NCBI RefSeq assembly: GCF_900639865.1
Contig: NZ_CAAAHX010000009.1
Coordinates: forward strand, 1 to 64,000
Source of the DNA: Legionella gresilensis
Lineage (GTDB): Bacteria > Pseudomonadota > Gammaproteobacteria > Legionellales > Legionellaceae
Direction: 5' to 3'
Length of the DNA: 64,000 nucleotides
Below are positions 37,602-47,639 of this stretch, one piece after another. A program made the position numbers and the translations under genes. Position 1 is the first letter of the stretch, and the number at the start of each line of letters is the position of its first letter. The notes beneath the pieces are model-generated. The model saw nothing but the letters and a program-made list of their open reading frames with translations. It was not told the origin of the DNA and made no database searches.

Positions 37602-37802
37602 ATGCCTAAATTAAAGTCGCATCGAGGCGCTCAAAAGCGTTTTCGTAGGACAGCAAGTGGTGCTATTAAGCGTCGTCGTGCTTATAGGAATCATATCCTC
37701 ACTAAAAAATCGAGCAAACAAAAACGACAATTGCGCGTAGAAGCAGGTACATTAAAAGCATGTGATGCGCGTTTAGCTGAACGTATGTTGCACGGTAGTT
37801 AA
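37602..37802 (+). CDS. rpmI: 50S ribosomal protein L35
   Basis: A 66-aa basic protein starting [20 protein letters not shown], the L35 signature, with [22 protein letters not shown] in the middle. Component of the large subunit. A GGAG ribosome site precedes the ATG. It is 12 bases upstream of rplT, the usual pairing. Confidence 0.97.
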   Translation: MPKLKSHRGAQKRFRRTASGAIKRRRAYRNHILTKKSSKQKRQLRVEAGTLKACDARLAERMLHGS

Positions 37803-37814
37803 GGGGGATTAGAT

Positions 37815-38171
37815 ATGCCAAGAGTTAAACGAGGTGTGACAGCTAAAGCACGTCATAAAAAGGTTTTAGATCAAGCTAAAGGTTATTATGGTGCCCGTAG
37901 TCGTACTTATCGGGTAGCGAAACAAGCAGTTATTAAGGCTGGTCAGTATGCTTATCGGGATCGACGTCAAAGAAAACGTCAGTTTCGTGCTTTATGGATT
38001 ACCCGAATTAATGCGCAAGCAAGAGAATGTGGTTTATCTTATAGCCGTTTGATTGATGGGTTAAAGAAAGCTGCTATAGAGCTAGATAGAAAAGTACTCG
38101 CTGATATGGCTGTATATGATAAAGTTGCTTTTGCAGCCATTGCTGAGAAAGCAAAAGCAGCACTGCAATAA
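37815..38171 (+). CDS. rplT: 50S ribosomal protein L20
   Basis: A 118-aa protein with [24 protein letters not shown], the long basic helix (about 1-60) and the globular end [21 protein letters not shown]. It helps early 50S assembly and represses its own operon in studied species. GGGGGA lies just before the ATG. Confidence 0.97.
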   Translation: MPRVKRGVTAKARHKKVLDQAKGYYGARSRTYRVAKQAVIKAGQYAYRDRRQRKRQFRALWITRINAQARECGLSYSRLIDGLKKAAIELDRKVLADMAVYDKVAFAAIAEKAKAALQ

Positions 38172-38241
38172 ATCAGATTAATTTGTTTAAATCGAAAATA
38201 GAATTAATTTTTAAATTTATTGTATTAGTATCGTGATGACT

Positions 38242-38264
38242 AGGAGGCTTTTGCCTCCTTTTTT
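38242..38264 (+). terminator. Intrinsic terminator/attenuator before pheS
   Basis: Stem AGGAGGC / GCCTCCT with a four-T loop, followed by six T. It lies 70 bases after rplT and 17 bases before the pheS start. It can end the infC-rpmI-rplT message or act as an attenuator for pheST, as in E. coli, though I see no Phe-rich leader peptide. Confidence 0.85.
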
Positions 38265-38280
38265 ACATGTAGGTAATATC

Positions 38281-39294
38281 ATGCAACATATCACCGACTT
38301 ACAACTTCAAGCTATTGAAGCTATAGAACAAGCTCAAGATATAAATACACTTGAAGCTATACGAGTTGATTACCTGGGTAAAAAAGGTAAATTAACTGAG
38401 ATTTTAAAATCACTTGCTAAATTAAGTGTTGAAGAAAGGCCTAAGGTAGGCCAGTTAGTTAACCAAGCTAAACAAATAGTTAATGTACAGATTGAAAATA
38501 AACTGCTGCATTTAAAAGAATTGCAATTAAAGGAAAAGCTATCTGCCGAGCAAATTGATGTTACTTTGGCAGGGCGGCAGAATAAATATGGTGCTTCGCA
38601 TCCTATTACCCAAGTAAGGCAGCAGATTAATGATTATTTTAGTCGGTTGGGATTTGACATCGTTAGTGGTCCAGAGATTGAAACAGACTACTATAATTTT
38701 GAGGCCTTAAATATTCCAAGCCACCATCCAGCGCGTGCGATGCATGATACTTTCTACTTTGGTAGTGGCCATTTGTTAAGAACGCACACTTCTCCTGTGC
38801 AAATTCGCACAATGGAACAGCGCCAACCACCTCTACGTCTGATTGCTCCTGGTCGTGTATATCGTTGTGATTCTGATCTAACGCATACCCCAATGTTTCA
38901 CCAAGTTGAAGGATTATTAATAGATGAGCAAACAACTCTGACTCATTTACGTGGCTTACTGCAGGATTTCTTTGCTTATTTTTTTGGTAGAGAGTTAGCG
39001 CTACGCTTTAGACCTTCTTATTTTCCTTTTACAGAGCCTTCTGCAGAAGTGGATATTGAATGTACCCAATGTTTTGGTAAAGGTTGCCGTTCCTGTAAGT
39101 TCACTGGCTGGCTTGAGGTATTAGGCTGTGGTATGGTCCATCCTAATGTTTTAAAGGCTGTAAATATTCCTATAGATCATTATCAAGGTTGGGCCTTTGG
39201 AATGGGGATTGATAGGCTAGCAATGCTATATTTTGGTATCGATGATTTAAGAATGATGTTTGAAAATGAGCTAGCTTTTTTAAAGCAATTTTAG
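38281..39294 (+). CDS. pheS: Phenylalanyl-tRNA synthetase alpha subunit
   Basis: Catalytic subunit of the alpha2-beta2 class II enzyme, 337 aa with the start at ATG 38281 ([17 protein letters not shown]). An in-frame ATG at 38233 lies across the terminator hairpin and is not credible. The N-terminal coiled coil covers about residues 1-90. Class II motif 1 is near 115-150 ([21 protein letters not shown]), motif 2 near 195 ([17 protein letters not shown]), and motif 3 near 310 ([14 protein letters not shown]). pheT follows after 254 bases that contain a repeat element, an unusually large gap for this pair. Confidence 0.97.
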   Translation: MQHITDLQLQAIEAIEQAQDINTLEAIRVDYLGKKGKLTEILKSLAKLSVEERPKVGQLVNQAKQIVNVQIENKLLHLKELQLKEKLSAEQIDVTLAGRQNKYGASHPITQVRQQINDYFSRLGFDIVSGPEIETDYYNFEALNIPSHHPARAMHDTFYFGSGHLLRTHTSPVQIRTMEQRQPPLRLIAPGRVYRCDSDLTHTPMFHQVEGLLIDEQTTLTHLRGLLQDFFAYFFGRELALRFRPSYFPFTEPSAEVDIECTQCFGKGCRSCKFTGWLEVLGCGMVHPNVLKAVNIPIDHYQGWAFGMGIDRLAMLYFGIDDLRMMFENELAFLKQF

Positions 39295-39390
39295 ATAACT
39301 ATAACTAACGTAAGTTCAGCATCAAATAACTTTTATAATGTTAACAGCTATTGTCAGAATAAGTTTGTTTTATTCTAAAAAATGGCGTTA

Positions 39391-39517
39391 ATTTAATGTC
39401 GAACTTATTTATGTTTAATCTGGATCCCGTACAAATGCTTCGCATTTTACGGGATAACGTTCGTTTAGCACCATAAAAGAGCCTTTAGCTCTTTCATGGC
39501 AAACTTACGTTAATTAA
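39391..39517 (-). repeat. Dispersed double-hairpin repeat, copy B
   Basis: A 127-bp element, about 88% identical by eye to copy C (42553-42679) with no indel, in the opposite orientation. It holds two hairpins: 39424-39455 (ATCCCGTACAAATGC / GCATTTTACGGGAT) and 39471-39499 (CCATAAAAGAGC / GCTCTTTCATGG). It sits between pheS and pheT. Confidence 0.9.
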
Positions 39518-39548
39518 CTATGTAAGCTGATAGTAGGCGGATGAATCA

Positions 39549-41927
39549 ATGAAAGTAAGTGAAAATTGGTTACGAGAATGGGTCAATCCTGGGTTAAATA
39601 CCGAGCAATTAGCCTCGGTATTAACCATGGCAGGGTTAGAAGTTGATGCTGTTAATCCTGTTGCTGGCACATTTAATAACGTCATTGTAGCGCAAGTTAC
39701 TGAGACAAAACCTCATCCCCAAGCCGATAGATTAACGCTTTGTGAAGTTGATATAGGCCAAGAACAATGTTTAAAAGTTGTGTGTGGCGCTTCGAATGTG
39801 CGAGCAGGCTTAAAAGTTGCTCTAGCGCAAATAGGCGCTACTTTACCTAATGACTTGATAATTAAAGAAACAAAAATTAGGGGTGAGCTGTCACAAGGTA
39901 TGCTTTGTTCGGCTGCAGAACTAGGCCTGCTAGATACTTCAGAGGGTATTATTGAGCTTGCCAATGAAGCTCCATTAGGAAAAGATTTACGCGACTACTT
40001 AGCGCTTAACGACAGTGTTTTAGATATTGATCTAACGCCTAATCGTGCCGATTGCTTAAGTGTTATCGGTGTAGCCCGAGAAGTAGCTGCTCTAACTCAA
40101 TCAAGCTTAGTACCTATAGCTATTGCTGATATTAAACCAAGAATTGATGAGGTAAAAACAGTTAATTTGACTGCCCTAGAGGCATGTCCCCAATATTATG
40201 GCCGAGTTATACGGGGTATAAATTCTCAAGCAGTAACGCCACTTTGGATACAAGAACGTTTAAGGCGAGCTGGACAACGAATTATTCATCCTATTGTTGA
40301 TATTACAAATTATGTAATGTTAGAGCTAGGTCAACCAATGCATGCTTTTGATTTTAATTACTTAAAGGGCGATATTGTTGTTCGCTACAGTAATAAAAAT
40401 GAAACTATTGAATTACTTGATGGTCAGCAGCTAAGCTTACCAGAAGGCGTATTACTCATCGCAGATGATAAAGAGCCTCTTGCAGTTGCTGGCGTAATGG
40501 GGGGTGCACAAAGCGCTGTTAATGAAACAACAGTCGATATTTTCTTAGAAAGTGCATTCTTTAGTCCTCCGGTCATTGCAAAAGTAGCAAGAAAATTTGG
40601 TATATTTACCGATTCTGCACAGCGATTTGAACGAGGTGTTGACCCTAATTTGCAAGTTAAAGCAATGGAAAGAGCTAGTGCGTTAATTCTAGAGATCGCT
40701 GGGGGATGTGCAGGGCCTATTACATTAAAGCAAGAACCACAATTTTTACCTGTTAATCAGCCTATTAAATTTAACCCTTTAAACGTTAAAAAACTAACAG
40801 GTCTAGATATTTCAGAAGCAGATATTAAGCAAATATTACTAAATTTAGGTATGTCTATTATTGAGGAAGAGAATATATGGCAAGTAATGGCACCTTCCTA
40901 CCGTTTTGATATACATTTAGATGTTGATTTAGTAGAAGAAGTAGTAAGGCTTTATGGTTACGACCGTATTCCTGGGCAAAAGATGGTAGCTCCTATAGTA
41001 ACTGGCGAGATTAACCCCTTAGAAGTTTTATCAATAAAATTTAATCACTTTTTTACTGCAAGAAATTATTACGAAACAATAAGTTATAGCTTTGTTGATC
41101 CAGAGTTACAGCGTATCATTTGTCCTAATATGGAAGCATTAAGTCTCTTAAATCCAATTTCTTCTGAATTATCACAAATGCGAGTTAGTATGTGGCCCGG
41201 CTTAATTGCATCTATGATTCATAATATTCATCGGCAGCAAACAACTATTAAATTTTACGAGAATGGCGTTGTTTTTAATTCTAAAGATGGAAAAATTCAA
41301 GAAGAAAATTGCATAGCTGGCTTATTAACGGGTGAATATGCGCCCTTAAATTGGTTAGAAGAAAAACGTAAACTTGATTTTTATGATGCAAAAGGCGATT
41401 TAGAAACATTATTTCGTTTATTGCACTTAAATGATGTGTGCTTTAAGGCGAGCGAACACTCTGCCTTACATCCTGGTAAGACAGCTGAGATTATTTGGCA
41501 AAATCAAACAATTGGTTGGTGCGGTGTGCTACATCCACGTTTAGCCGATGCGCTTGATCTTACAGATGAGGTTATTCTTTTTGAGCTAAAAACCCAGGCA
41601 TTGACTACAAGTACAATTGCACATTATCGTAAAATCTCTAAATATCCACAAATTCGACGTGATTTGTCTTTTTTAGTTAGCAAGCAAGTGACCGCTGAGG
41701 AGATTAAATTGGCTGTTATGCGGGTCGTTAATCCACAATTATTAAAGTCATTTGATATTTTTGATGTCTATACAGGTAAAGCTATTCCAGCAGACAAAAA
41801 GAGTTTGGCAATTGCCATAACATTACAAGATAATAATCGAACATTGATTGATGAAGAGATCAATGAAATAATTAGTGCTATAATCAAGGAACTAACTGAT
41901 AAATTTACAATTACATTGAGGGACTAA
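39549..41927 (+). CDS. pheT: Phenylalanyl-tRNA synthetase beta subunit
   Basis: A 792-aa tRNA-binding and editing subunit, near the E. coli length of 795. An N-terminal tRNA-binding (EMAP-like) domain is near 40-150 ([20 protein letters not shown]). B3/B4 editing domains with [12 protein letters not shown] and [22 protein letters not shown] lie near 170-270. B5 is near 400-470, and the C-terminal ferredoxin-like anticodon domain near 695-792 ([12 protein letters not shown]). The stop is two bases before ihfA, so the two are co-translated. A separate promoter may be needed because the repeat separates it from pheS. Confidence 0.97.
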   Translation: MKVSENWLREWVNPGLNTEQLASVLTMAGLEVDAVNPVAGTFNNVIVAQVTETKPHPQADRLTLCEVDIGQEQCLKVVCGASNVRAGLKVALAQIGATLPNDLIIKETKIRGELSQGMLCSAAELGLLDTSEGIIELANEAPLGKDLRDYLALNDSVLDIDLTPNRADCLSVIGVAREVAALTQSSLVPIAIADIKPRIDEVKTVNLTALEACPQYYGRVIRGINSQAVTPLWIQERLRRAGQRIIHPIVDITNYVMLELGQPMHAFDFNYLKGDIVVRYSNKNETIELLDGQQLSLPEGVLLIADDKEPLAVAGVMGGAQSAVNETTVDIFLESAFFSPPVIAKVARKFGIFTDSAQRFERGVDPNLQVKAMERASALILEIAGGCAGPITLKQEPQFLPVNQPIKFNPLNVKKLTGLDISEADIKQILLNLGMSIIEEENIWQVMAPSYRFDIHLDVDLVEEVVRLYGYDRIPGQKMVAPIVTGEINPLEVLSIKFNHFFTARNYYETISYSFVDPELQRIICPNMEALSLLNPISSELSQMRVSMWPGLIASMIHNIHRQQTTIKFYENGVVFNSKDGKIQEENCIAGLLTGEYAPLNWLEEKRKLDFYDAKGDLETLFRLLHLNDVCFKASEHSALHPGKTAEIIWQNQTIGWCGVLHPRLADALDLTDEVILFELKTQALTTSTIAHYRKISKYPQIRRDLSFLVSKQVTAEEIKLAVMRVVNPQLLKSFDIFDVYTGKAIPADKKSLAIAITLQDNNRTLIDEEINEIISAIIKELTDKFTITLRD

Positions 41928-41929
41928 CC

Positions 41930-42223
41930 GTGAATGCTCTAAGTAAAGCGATGATTGCTGAGACTTTGTTTTCTGAGTTAAACCTAGGTAAACAAGACGC
42001 AAAGGAAATGGTTGAACAGTTTTTTGAAACTATCAGATATGCTCTTGAAAATGGACAGCATGTAAAGTTGTCAGGTTTTGGTAATTTTAATCTTCGAGAT
42101 AAGCCGCAGCGCCCAGGACGTAACCCTAAAACGGGTCAAGAAATTCCTGTGGTAGCTCGTCGGGTAGTGACATTTAAACCTGGCCTTAAACTTAAAACAA
42201 GAATAGAAGAAAGAGGTAAATAA
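41930..42223 (+). CDS. ihfA: Integration host factor alpha subunit
   Basis: A 97-aa DNA-bending protein of the HU/IHF family starting at GTG 41930. [20 protein letters not shown] forms the helical dimer part. The beta-arm signature is [20 protein letters not shown] near 50-70. The alpha subunit is indicated by position directly after pheT, as in E. coli. IHF controls transmission-phase genes in Legionella. Confidence 0.95.
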   Translation: MNALSKAMIAETLFSELNLGKQDAKEMVEQFFETIRYALENGQHVKLSGFGNFNLRDKPQRPGRNPKTGQEIPVVARRVVTFKPGLKLKTRIEERGK

Positions 42224-42227
42224 TAAT

Positions 42228-42560
42228 TTGAGTCACTATCTAAAACATGTATTTGTATGTACAAATCAAAAAGCAGCTGGCAAGGTGTGCTGTGCTAATA
42301 CAGGCGGTGAAGAGTTTTTTGAATATCTTCGAGCTAAGTTACTAGAGCTAGAGTTATTTGGTCCAGGAAAAATTCGTGTAAGTAAATCAGGCTGCTTAGG
42401 TCGTTGTAGTTTAGGACCATGTATTGTTGTTTACCCTGAGGGAGTATGGTATCGATACGCTTCGACTGACGATATTGATAGAATTATTGCAAACCATTTA
42501 ATGAACAATAAAATTGTTCCTCAGCTACTTATTGATAGCTCACCGGATTTGCTTAATTAA
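42228..42560 (+). CDS. Thioredoxin-like 2Fe-2S ferredoxin-type protein
   Basis: A 110-aa protein of the (2Fe-2S) thioredoxin-like ferredoxin family. The cluster cysteines are in HVFVCTNQKAAGKVCCANTG (near residues 10-25) and in SGCLGRCSLGPCIVVYPEGVWY (near 51-72). It probably carries electrons in the cytosol; the partner is unknown. The start is TTG 42228, with GAGG ten bases upstream inside the end of ihfA. The gene ends just inside repeat copy C. Confidence 0.85.
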   Translation: MSHYLKHVFVCTNQKAAGKVCCANTGGEEFFEYLRAKLLELELFGPGKIRVSKSGCLGRCSLGPCIVVYPEGVWYRYASTDDIDRIIANHLMNNKIVPQLLIDSSPDLLN

Positions 42561-42679
42561 CGTGAGTTCGCCATAAAAGAGACCTAGGCTCTTTTATGGC
42601 GCTAAACGAACGTTATCCCGTAAAATGTGAAGCATTTGTATGGGATGCAGGTTAAACATAAATAAATTTGACATAAAAT
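42553..42679 (+). repeat. Dispersed double-hairpin repeat, copy C
   Basis: A 127-bp element matching copy B. The first hairpin, 42571-42599, has a perfect 11-base stem (CCATAAAAGAG / CTCTTTTATGG). The second, 42615-42646, pairs ATCCCGTAAAATG with CATTTGTATGGGAT imperfectly. Its left edge begins inside the last codons of the 2Fe-2S gene. Confidence 0.9.
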
Positions 42680-42909
42680 ATATTCTTATATTTTATGTCA
42701 AATTCATGTTAGCTTTTGCGTAGCTATACCCATAAGAGTAAATAAATAATCTTAAATTAGCTTAGATGAATAAAGAATAATCACCTTAGATCTTAGAATC
42801 TATACAAGTTTTGATGTATTTTACTTGTAGGTTACGGTAGTTTTAGTTAAAATCGCCCCTTCATAATTAGAAGATTACCAATTCTTACGAAGCGGTATGG
42901 AGTTATTTG
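42561..42909. other. Spacer before rplM with repeat C and an extra hairpin
   Basis: 349 bases without a gene. Besides repeat copy C, there is a long perfect hairpin at 42667-42702: TTTGACATAAAATA / TATTTTATGTCAAA with an eight-base loop. Its left arm overlaps the right end of the repeat. The remainder, about 42703-42909, should carry the rplM promoter. Confidence 0.55.
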
Positions 42910-43344
42910 ATGAAAACATTTAGCGCCAAAGCTCACGAAGTGAAGCGTGACTGGTATATAATTGATGCAACTGATAAAGTATTAGGCCGTGTTGCAACTG
43001 AAATTGCGCGCCGTCTACGCGGTAAACATAAAGCAGAATATACTCCTCATGTTGATACAGGGGACTATGTCGTAGTTATTAATGCTGACAAAATTACCGT
43101 AACTGGAAAGAAATTTAAAGATAAAATTTATTATCGCCATTCTGGCTATCCTGGTGGTATTAAAGAGACTTCTTTTGATAAATTACAAGAGAGTCATCCA
43201 GAGCGGATTATAGAGTTAGCAGTAAAAGGTATGTTACCTAAGAATATATTAGGTAGACAAATGTACCGTAAGCTAAAAGTTTATGCTGGTAGTGAACACC
43301 CGCATACCGCGCAGCAACCTAAAGAACTTGAGATTGAGGAATAA
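42910..43344 (+). CDS. rplM: 50S ribosomal protein L13
   Basis: A 144-aa protein starting at ATG 42910 ([20 protein letters not shown]); a TTG directly before it is in frame but GGAG spacing favours the ATG. Motifs are [26 protein letters not shown] near 25-50 and [20 protein letters not shown] near 105-125. It is followed by rpsI after five bases, the universal pair. Confidence 0.97.
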   Translation: MKTFSAKAHEVKRDWYIIDATDKVLGRVATEIARRLRGKHKAEYTPHVDTGDYVVVINADKITVTGKKFKDKIYYRHSGYPGGIKETSFDKLQESHPERIIELAVKGMLPKNILGRQMYRKLKVYAGSEHPHTAQQPKELEIEE

Positions 43345-43349
43345 GTATT

Positions 43350-43781
43350 ATGGCTGAAATGCAGCAATACTATGGTACTGGTCGCCGAAAAAGCTCAACA
43401 GCGAGAGTTTTCTTACGTCCCGGAAAAGGTAATATTATAGTTAATAATCGTCAATTAGAGGATTATTTTGGCCGTGAAACATCATGTATGATTGTTCGTC
43501 AGCCCTTAGAAACTGTAGATATGGTGGAAAAGTTTGATATCTATGCAACAGTTGTTGGCGGTGGAATTTCTGGCCAAGCTGGAGCAGTGCGTTTAGGTAT
43601 AGCTCGTGCTCTTGTGGAATATGATGAGCATGACTTAGCTGAAGATGCTGAATTAAATGATGATTCTTATCGCCGAAAATTACGTGCTCGTGGCTTACTA
43701 ACTCGTGATTCACGCCGTGTTGAGCGTAAAAAAGTTGGTTTACACAAAGCTCGTCGCGCAACTCAGTACTCTAAACGTTAA
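43350..43781 (+). CDS. rpsI: 30S ribosomal protein S9
   Basis: A 143-aa protein: [21 protein letters not shown] near residues 7-27, [19 protein letters not shown] near 70-88, and the basic C-terminal tail ending QYSKR, whose last residues reach the P-site tRNA. It is co-transcribed with rplM. Confidence 0.97.
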   Translation: MAEMQQYYGTGRRKSSTARVFLRPGKGNIIVNNRQLEDYFGRETSCMIVRQPLETVDMVEKFDIYATVVGGGISGQAGAVRLGIARALVEYDEHDLAEDAELNDDSYRRKLRARGLLTRDSRRVERKKVGLHKARRATQYSKR

Positions 43782-44101
43782 TATTAAGTTTATACTTACT
43801 GTATAGATTTAAATAATGACACTTTAATGAAGTCCATTTTATTTAATTAATTTTAAATAAAAGTGGATTTCATTTATTTAAAATCATATTGACCCTTCAA
43901 TGTTTCCAACTATTTCAAAGTAATATTCCGTTTAATTTTTCCATCGTTTTTAGCTCTTCCACCCTTATTAATTCTTTGATATAACTTGCATTTATAATAC
44001 TGTAATGCTCAAATTTATTTATACGTTAAGAATTAAAGTAACATTACTTATAAATACATGTTAGTGTTAATGAGTTTAATACCCATAAAGGATGATAAAC
44101 A
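43782..44101. other. Spacer between rpsI and petA with a long hairpin
   Basis: 320 bases without a gene. A long imperfect palindrome at 43826-43874 pairs AATGAAGTCCATTTTATTTAA with its near complement ending GTGGATTTCATT. It can terminate rplM-rpsI. The remaining AT-rich part should hold the pet operon promoter. Confidence 0.55.
43826..43874. terminator. Probable terminator hairpin after rpsI
   Basis: About 20 pairable bases per arm with two G-T/mismatch positions, AT-rich loop TTAATTT, about 45 bases after the rpsI stop. It lacks a clean T run, so it could instead be an mRNA-protecting structure. Confidence 0.5.
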
Positions 44102-44725
44102 GTGACAGATGATAATGAGCATACCCCTGATGTGCTCCTTTCTCAGGAAGAGATTGATGAAAAGCGACGCAAATTTCTTTTAACAGCAACGGGCGTGTTA
44201 GGCGGTATTGGCGCTGCTTGTGCATTAACTCCTTTTATATCATCATGGTTGCCAAGTGCAAAAGCACAAGCGGCAGGCGCACCTGTTGAAGTGGATTTAA
44301 GTAAACTTGAACCTGGACAGCAAGCTACTATTGAGTGGCGAGGTCGGCCTGTGTGGATAATACGCCGTACCAAAGCCATGCTGGAGCAATTAGCGGGCGC
44401 TGAAGATCAACTACGCGATCCAGAATCTTTGGTTGAACAGCAACCTTCTTATGCTAAAAATAAATATCGATCTATAAAGCCAGAATACTTAGTATTAGTG
44501 GGTATTTGTACTCATTTAGGGTGTTCTCCTAAATATACACCGCAGGTTAATGAATTAGGGCCAAATTGGCGTGGTGGCTTTTACTGCCCTTGTCATGGCT
44601 CCACCTTTGATCTGGCGGGAAGGGTTTTTAAAGGCGTTCCTGCGCCTATTAATTTGGAGGTACCTCCATATCGTTTTGTTAATGATCATGTCATTATAAT
44701 TGGCGAAGATGAGCAACAAGGATAG
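44102..44725 (+). CDS. petA: Ubiquinol-cytochrome c reductase Rieske iron-sulfur subunit
   Basis: A 207-aa inner-membrane-anchored subunit of complex bc1. KRRKFLLTATGVLGG near residues 20-34 is a Tat-type signal/anchor. The 2Fe-2S binding motifs are CTHLGCSP and FYCPCHGSTFD near 137-175. It starts at GTG 44102, preceded by AAAGGATG. It heads the petA-petB-petC operon, with eight bases before petB. Confidence 0.96.
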   Translation: MTDDNEHTPDVLLSQEEIDEKRRKFLLTATGVLGGIGAACALTPFISSWLPSAKAQAAGAPVEVDLSKLEPGQQATIEWRGRPVWIIRRTKAMLEQLAGAEDQLRDPESLVEQQPSYAKNKYRSIKPEYLVLVGICTHLGCSPKYTPQVNELGPNWRGGFYCPCHGSTFDLAGRVFKGVPAPINLEVPPYRFVNDHVIIIGEDEQQG

Positions 44726-44732
44726 GTGATCT

Positions 44733-45944
44733 ATGCGGGGTTTGATAAATTGGGTTGATGAGCGTTTTCCATTGCTTAGTACCTGGAAAAGTCATATTAG
44801 TGAATACCCAGCACCAAAAAATCTTAATTTTTTCTATTTTTTTGGCTCATTAGCGACCATTGTATTAATAAACCAAATTGTGACTGGTTTATGGTTAACG
44901 ATGTTTTATACACCCTCAGCTAACCAAGCTTTCGCGTCCGTTGAATATATTATGCGTGATGTTAATTATGGTTGGCTCTTGCGCTACATGCACTCTACCG
45001 GTGCATCGGCTTTTTTTATTGTTGTTTATATTCATATGTTTAGGGGAGTCTTATATGGCTCTTATCAAAAGCCGCGTGAATTAATTTGGCTTTTAGGTAT
45101 GGCTTTATTTTTATTGCTATTAGCGGAAGCTTTTTTTGGCTATCTGTTGCCTTGGGGGCAAATGTCCTATTGGGGAGCACAAGTTATTACTTCATTATTT
45201 GGCGCTATTCCTTTTGTGGGCGATAGTCTAGTTGTCTGGCTTAGAGGTGATTATACGGTAGCTAATGCGACCTTACAGCGTTTTTTTGCTCTGCATGTAA
45301 TTGGTATACCTATCTTACTTTTATTACTTGTTTTTCTTCATATTGTTGCGCTACATAAAGTAGGCTCAAACAATCCCGAAGGTATTGAGATTAAGAAAAC
45401 GCTAGATGAACATGGTAAGCCAATAGATAGTATTCCCTTTCATCCTTACTACACTGTGAAAGATTCAGTCGGATTAATGATTTTTTTAATTTTGTTTTTT
45501 GCAATAGTTTGCTTTGCGCCAGAAATGCATGGTTATTTTTTAGAGCATGCTAATTTTACGGCAGCTGATCCTATGGTTACACCTACACATATTGCGCCAG
45601 TTTGGTATATGACGCCTTTTTATACGATATTACGTGCTATTCCTGATAAATTATTGGGTGTCATTGCTATGATTGCATCAATTTTCATTCTTGCTTTCTT
45701 ACCTTGGTTAGATAGAAGCAAGGTTCGGTCAATGCGATATAAAGGATATTATTCACGTATTGCACTTGCTCTATTTGTAATTAGTTTCATAAGCTTAGGA
45801 TACTTAGGTACAGTGCCTGTAACAACAAATAGACAGTATCTAGCCCGTATATTCACTTTTATCTATTTTGCTTATTTTTTCTTAATGCCCTTTTATACAC
45901 GCATCGAAAGATGTAAGACAGTACCGCTAAGGATTAGCCGATGA
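44733..45944 (+). CDS. petB: Ubiquinol-cytochrome c reductase cytochrome b subunit
   Basis: A 403-aa integral membrane subunit holding the two b haems and both quinone sites. Haem-ligand histidines are in YMHSTGASAFFIVVYIHMFRG near 87-107 and RFFALHVIGIPILLLLLVFLHIVALH near 185-210. The Qo-site motif is the PEWY-equivalent segment APVWYMTPFY near 289 (PVWY here). The stop overlaps the petC ATG at 45941. Confidence 0.96.
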   Translation: MRGLINWVDERFPLLSTWKSHISEYPAPKNLNFFYFFGSLATIVLINQIVTGLWLTMFYTPSANQAFASVEYIMRDVNYGWLLRYMHSTGASAFFIVVYIHMFRGVLYGSYQKPRELIWLLGMALFLLLLAEAFFGYLLPWGQMSYWGAQVITSLFGAIPFVGDSLVVWLRGDYTVANATLQRFFALHVIGIPILLLLLVFLHIVALHKVGSNNPEGIEIKKTLDEHGKPIDSIPFHPYYTVKDSVGLMIFLILFFAIVCFAPEMHGYFLEHANFTAADPMVTPTHIAPVWYMTPFYTILRAIPDKLLGVIAMIASIFILAFLPWLDRSKVRSMRYKGYYSRIALALFVISFISLGYLGTVPVTTNRQYLARIFTFIYFAYFFLMPFYTRIERCKTVPLRISR

Positions 45945-46834
45945 AGATAAAACTGCTTATGAAACTCTTCTGCAGCGACCCATTGTTAAGTTTCAGCAGT
46001 GCTCAAACTCACTCGACCTACAAATGTATTGGACTTGTAGTTAGCTTGTCACAATATCTAATCAAGTTTTGCAAAAATTCTCTTAAACAAATAATGATTG
46101 TATTCATTAGTTTGACGATAGTATCAATTTCTTATGCACTTGAAAACGAAGATGTCCGCATGCTGCCTGTAGAAATAGATTTACATGACCAAGAAGGTTT
46201 GCAAAGAGGCGCGAAACTTTTCATGAATTATTGTTCAGGTTGTCATTCTTTAAAATATATGCGTTACAATCAAATGGCCAATGATTTGGGTTTAACGACC
46301 TTTGATGGTGAAGTAGATAAAGATTTATTGTTCAATAACTTAGTTTTTACACAGGCCAAGCTACATGATCCGATTGAAATAGCATTACCGGCTGCAGATG
46401 CTAAACAATGGTTTGGTACAGTTCCTCCTGACTTATCTTTAATTGCGCGCGTACGAGGACCATCTTGGCTATATACTTTCTTAAAAAGTTTCTATGCCGA
46501 TCCAACTCGTCCTTTTGGTAGTAATAATGTATTAATTCCTGGTGTAGCAATGCCTAATGTATTGGCACCCTTAGCGGGGCAAATGATTGCAATAAGAGAA
46601 AATAACCAAAAATTAGGTCCTATTACGCATCTACTGAAAATTACTGATGGTGAGATGACTACTCAGGAATTCGATAATGCTATTGAAGATTTAGTAAATT
46701 TTTTAGCCTATGTGGGTGAGCCCGTCCAGTTAACACGTTATAGGATAGGAGTTTTTATTATTGCTTTTTTAAGTATCTTCTTGATTATCGTCTATCTCCT
46801 TAAAAGAAGCTACTGGCAGCGTCTACCTCACTAA
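45941..46834 (+). CDS. petC: Ubiquinol-cytochrome c reductase cytochrome c1 subunit
   Basis: A membrane-anchored c-type cytochrome. The haem site is CSGCHSLKYMRYN near residues 93-105 of the long form, the axial Met is in GVAMPNVLAP near 204, and the C-terminal anchor helix lies near 270-290. Two starts are possible. ATG 45941 overlaps the petB stop (ATGA) and gives 297 aa with about 50 atypical leading residues. ATG 46094 gives 246 aa beginning directly with a normal signal peptide (MIVFISLTIVSISYA). Translational coupling favours the first, protein architecture the second. Confidence 0.93.
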   Translation: MKIKLLMKLFCSDPLLSFSSAQTHSTYKCIGLVVSLSQYLIKFCKNSLKQIMIVFISLTIVSISYALENEDVRMLPVEIDLHDQEGLQRGAKLFMNYCSGCHSLKYMRYNQMANDLGLTTFDGEVDKDLLFNNLVFTQAKLHDPIEIALPAADAKQWFGTVPPDLSLIARVRGPSWLYTFLKSFYADPTRPFGSNNVLIPGVAMPNVLAPLAGQMIAIRENNQKLGPITHLLKITDGEMTTQEFDNAIEDLVNFLAYVGEPVQLTRYRIGVFIIAFLSIFLIIVYLLKRSYWQRLPH

Positions 46835-47017
46835 TTGTTATAATCTTTGCTGCAAGTATAGGGGGAGATTTAATTAAGGATTACTGGAAACAGTAGAAAT
46901 ATTAAGTGCAAAAAAAGTGAAAAATTCATCTTTAATAAACATCATAATGAAATTTGTGTTAAAATGTCGCCTTTTGACAAGCCTTAAGCACAATTAACGA
47001 TCGACGAGGAGTCCGTA

Positions 47018-47638
47018 ATGGCTATTGTAGCAAAGCGCACTATTATGTCACTTTACTCAGATAATGATGATGTTTACAGTCATCAAGTTCGCATAGTTCT
47101 AGCAGAAAAAGGGGTTAATGTAGAAATTCTTCCTGCAAAGCAAGGTGAGGTCAATACGCATTTACTCAATATTAATCCGTATGGCACAGTTCCTACTTTA
47201 ATTGATCGAGAGCTTGTTCTTTATGAAGCTAGAATCATTATGGAATATCTAGATGAGCGTTTCCCTCATCCACCTTTATTGCCAGTTTATCCTGTTGCTC
47301 GTGCAGAAGCTCGCAAGATGATGCATCGAATTGAAGAAGATTGGTATAAGTTATTACAGCGAATTAAACAAGATGACGAGGCTGAAGAAGCACGCCAACA
47401 TTTACTAGAAAGTTTGGTGAGCCTAGAGCCCGTTTTTGCAGATAAACCCTATTTCCTTAGCGAGGAATTTTCCTTACTAGATTGTGCACTAGCTCCTTTA
47501 TTGTGGCGGTTACCACAATTAGGTATTATAATTCCTGAGCAAGTAAAAGGAGTACATGCTTATATGCAGCGATTATTTAAGCGTGATTCGTTTCAAGCTA
47601 GTTTAACAGAAACTGAGCGACAATTACGGGCAGCATAA
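47018..47638 (+). CDS. sspA: Stringent starvation protein A
   Basis: A 206-aa glutathione-S-transferase-fold protein that binds RNA polymerase and affects stationary-phase and stress genes. The N-terminal thioredoxin-like domain has MSLYSDNDDVYSHQVRIVLAEKGV and NPYGTVPTLIDRELVLYEARIIMEYLDERFPHPPL near 55-90; a helical domain follows. GAGGAG precedes ATG 47018. sspB follows after one base, so they are one operon. In related bacteria SspA homologues influence virulence genes. Confidence 0.95.
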   Translation: MAIVAKRTIMSLYSDNDDVYSHQVRIVLAEKGVNVEILPAKQGEVNTHLLNINPYGTVPTLIDRELVLYEARIIMEYLDERFPHPPLLPVYPVARAEARKMMHRIEEDWYKLLQRIKQDDEAEEARQHLLESLVSLEPVFADKPYFLSEEFSLLDCALAPLLWRLPQLGIIIPEQVKGVHAYMQRLFKRDSFQASLTETERQLRAA

Positions 47639-47639
47639 A

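Noticed and set aside
38233-38280. A 16-codon N-terminal extension of pheS
   Set aside because: It would translate the intrinsic terminator hairpin; PheS of 337 aa from ATG 38281 has the normal N-terminus.
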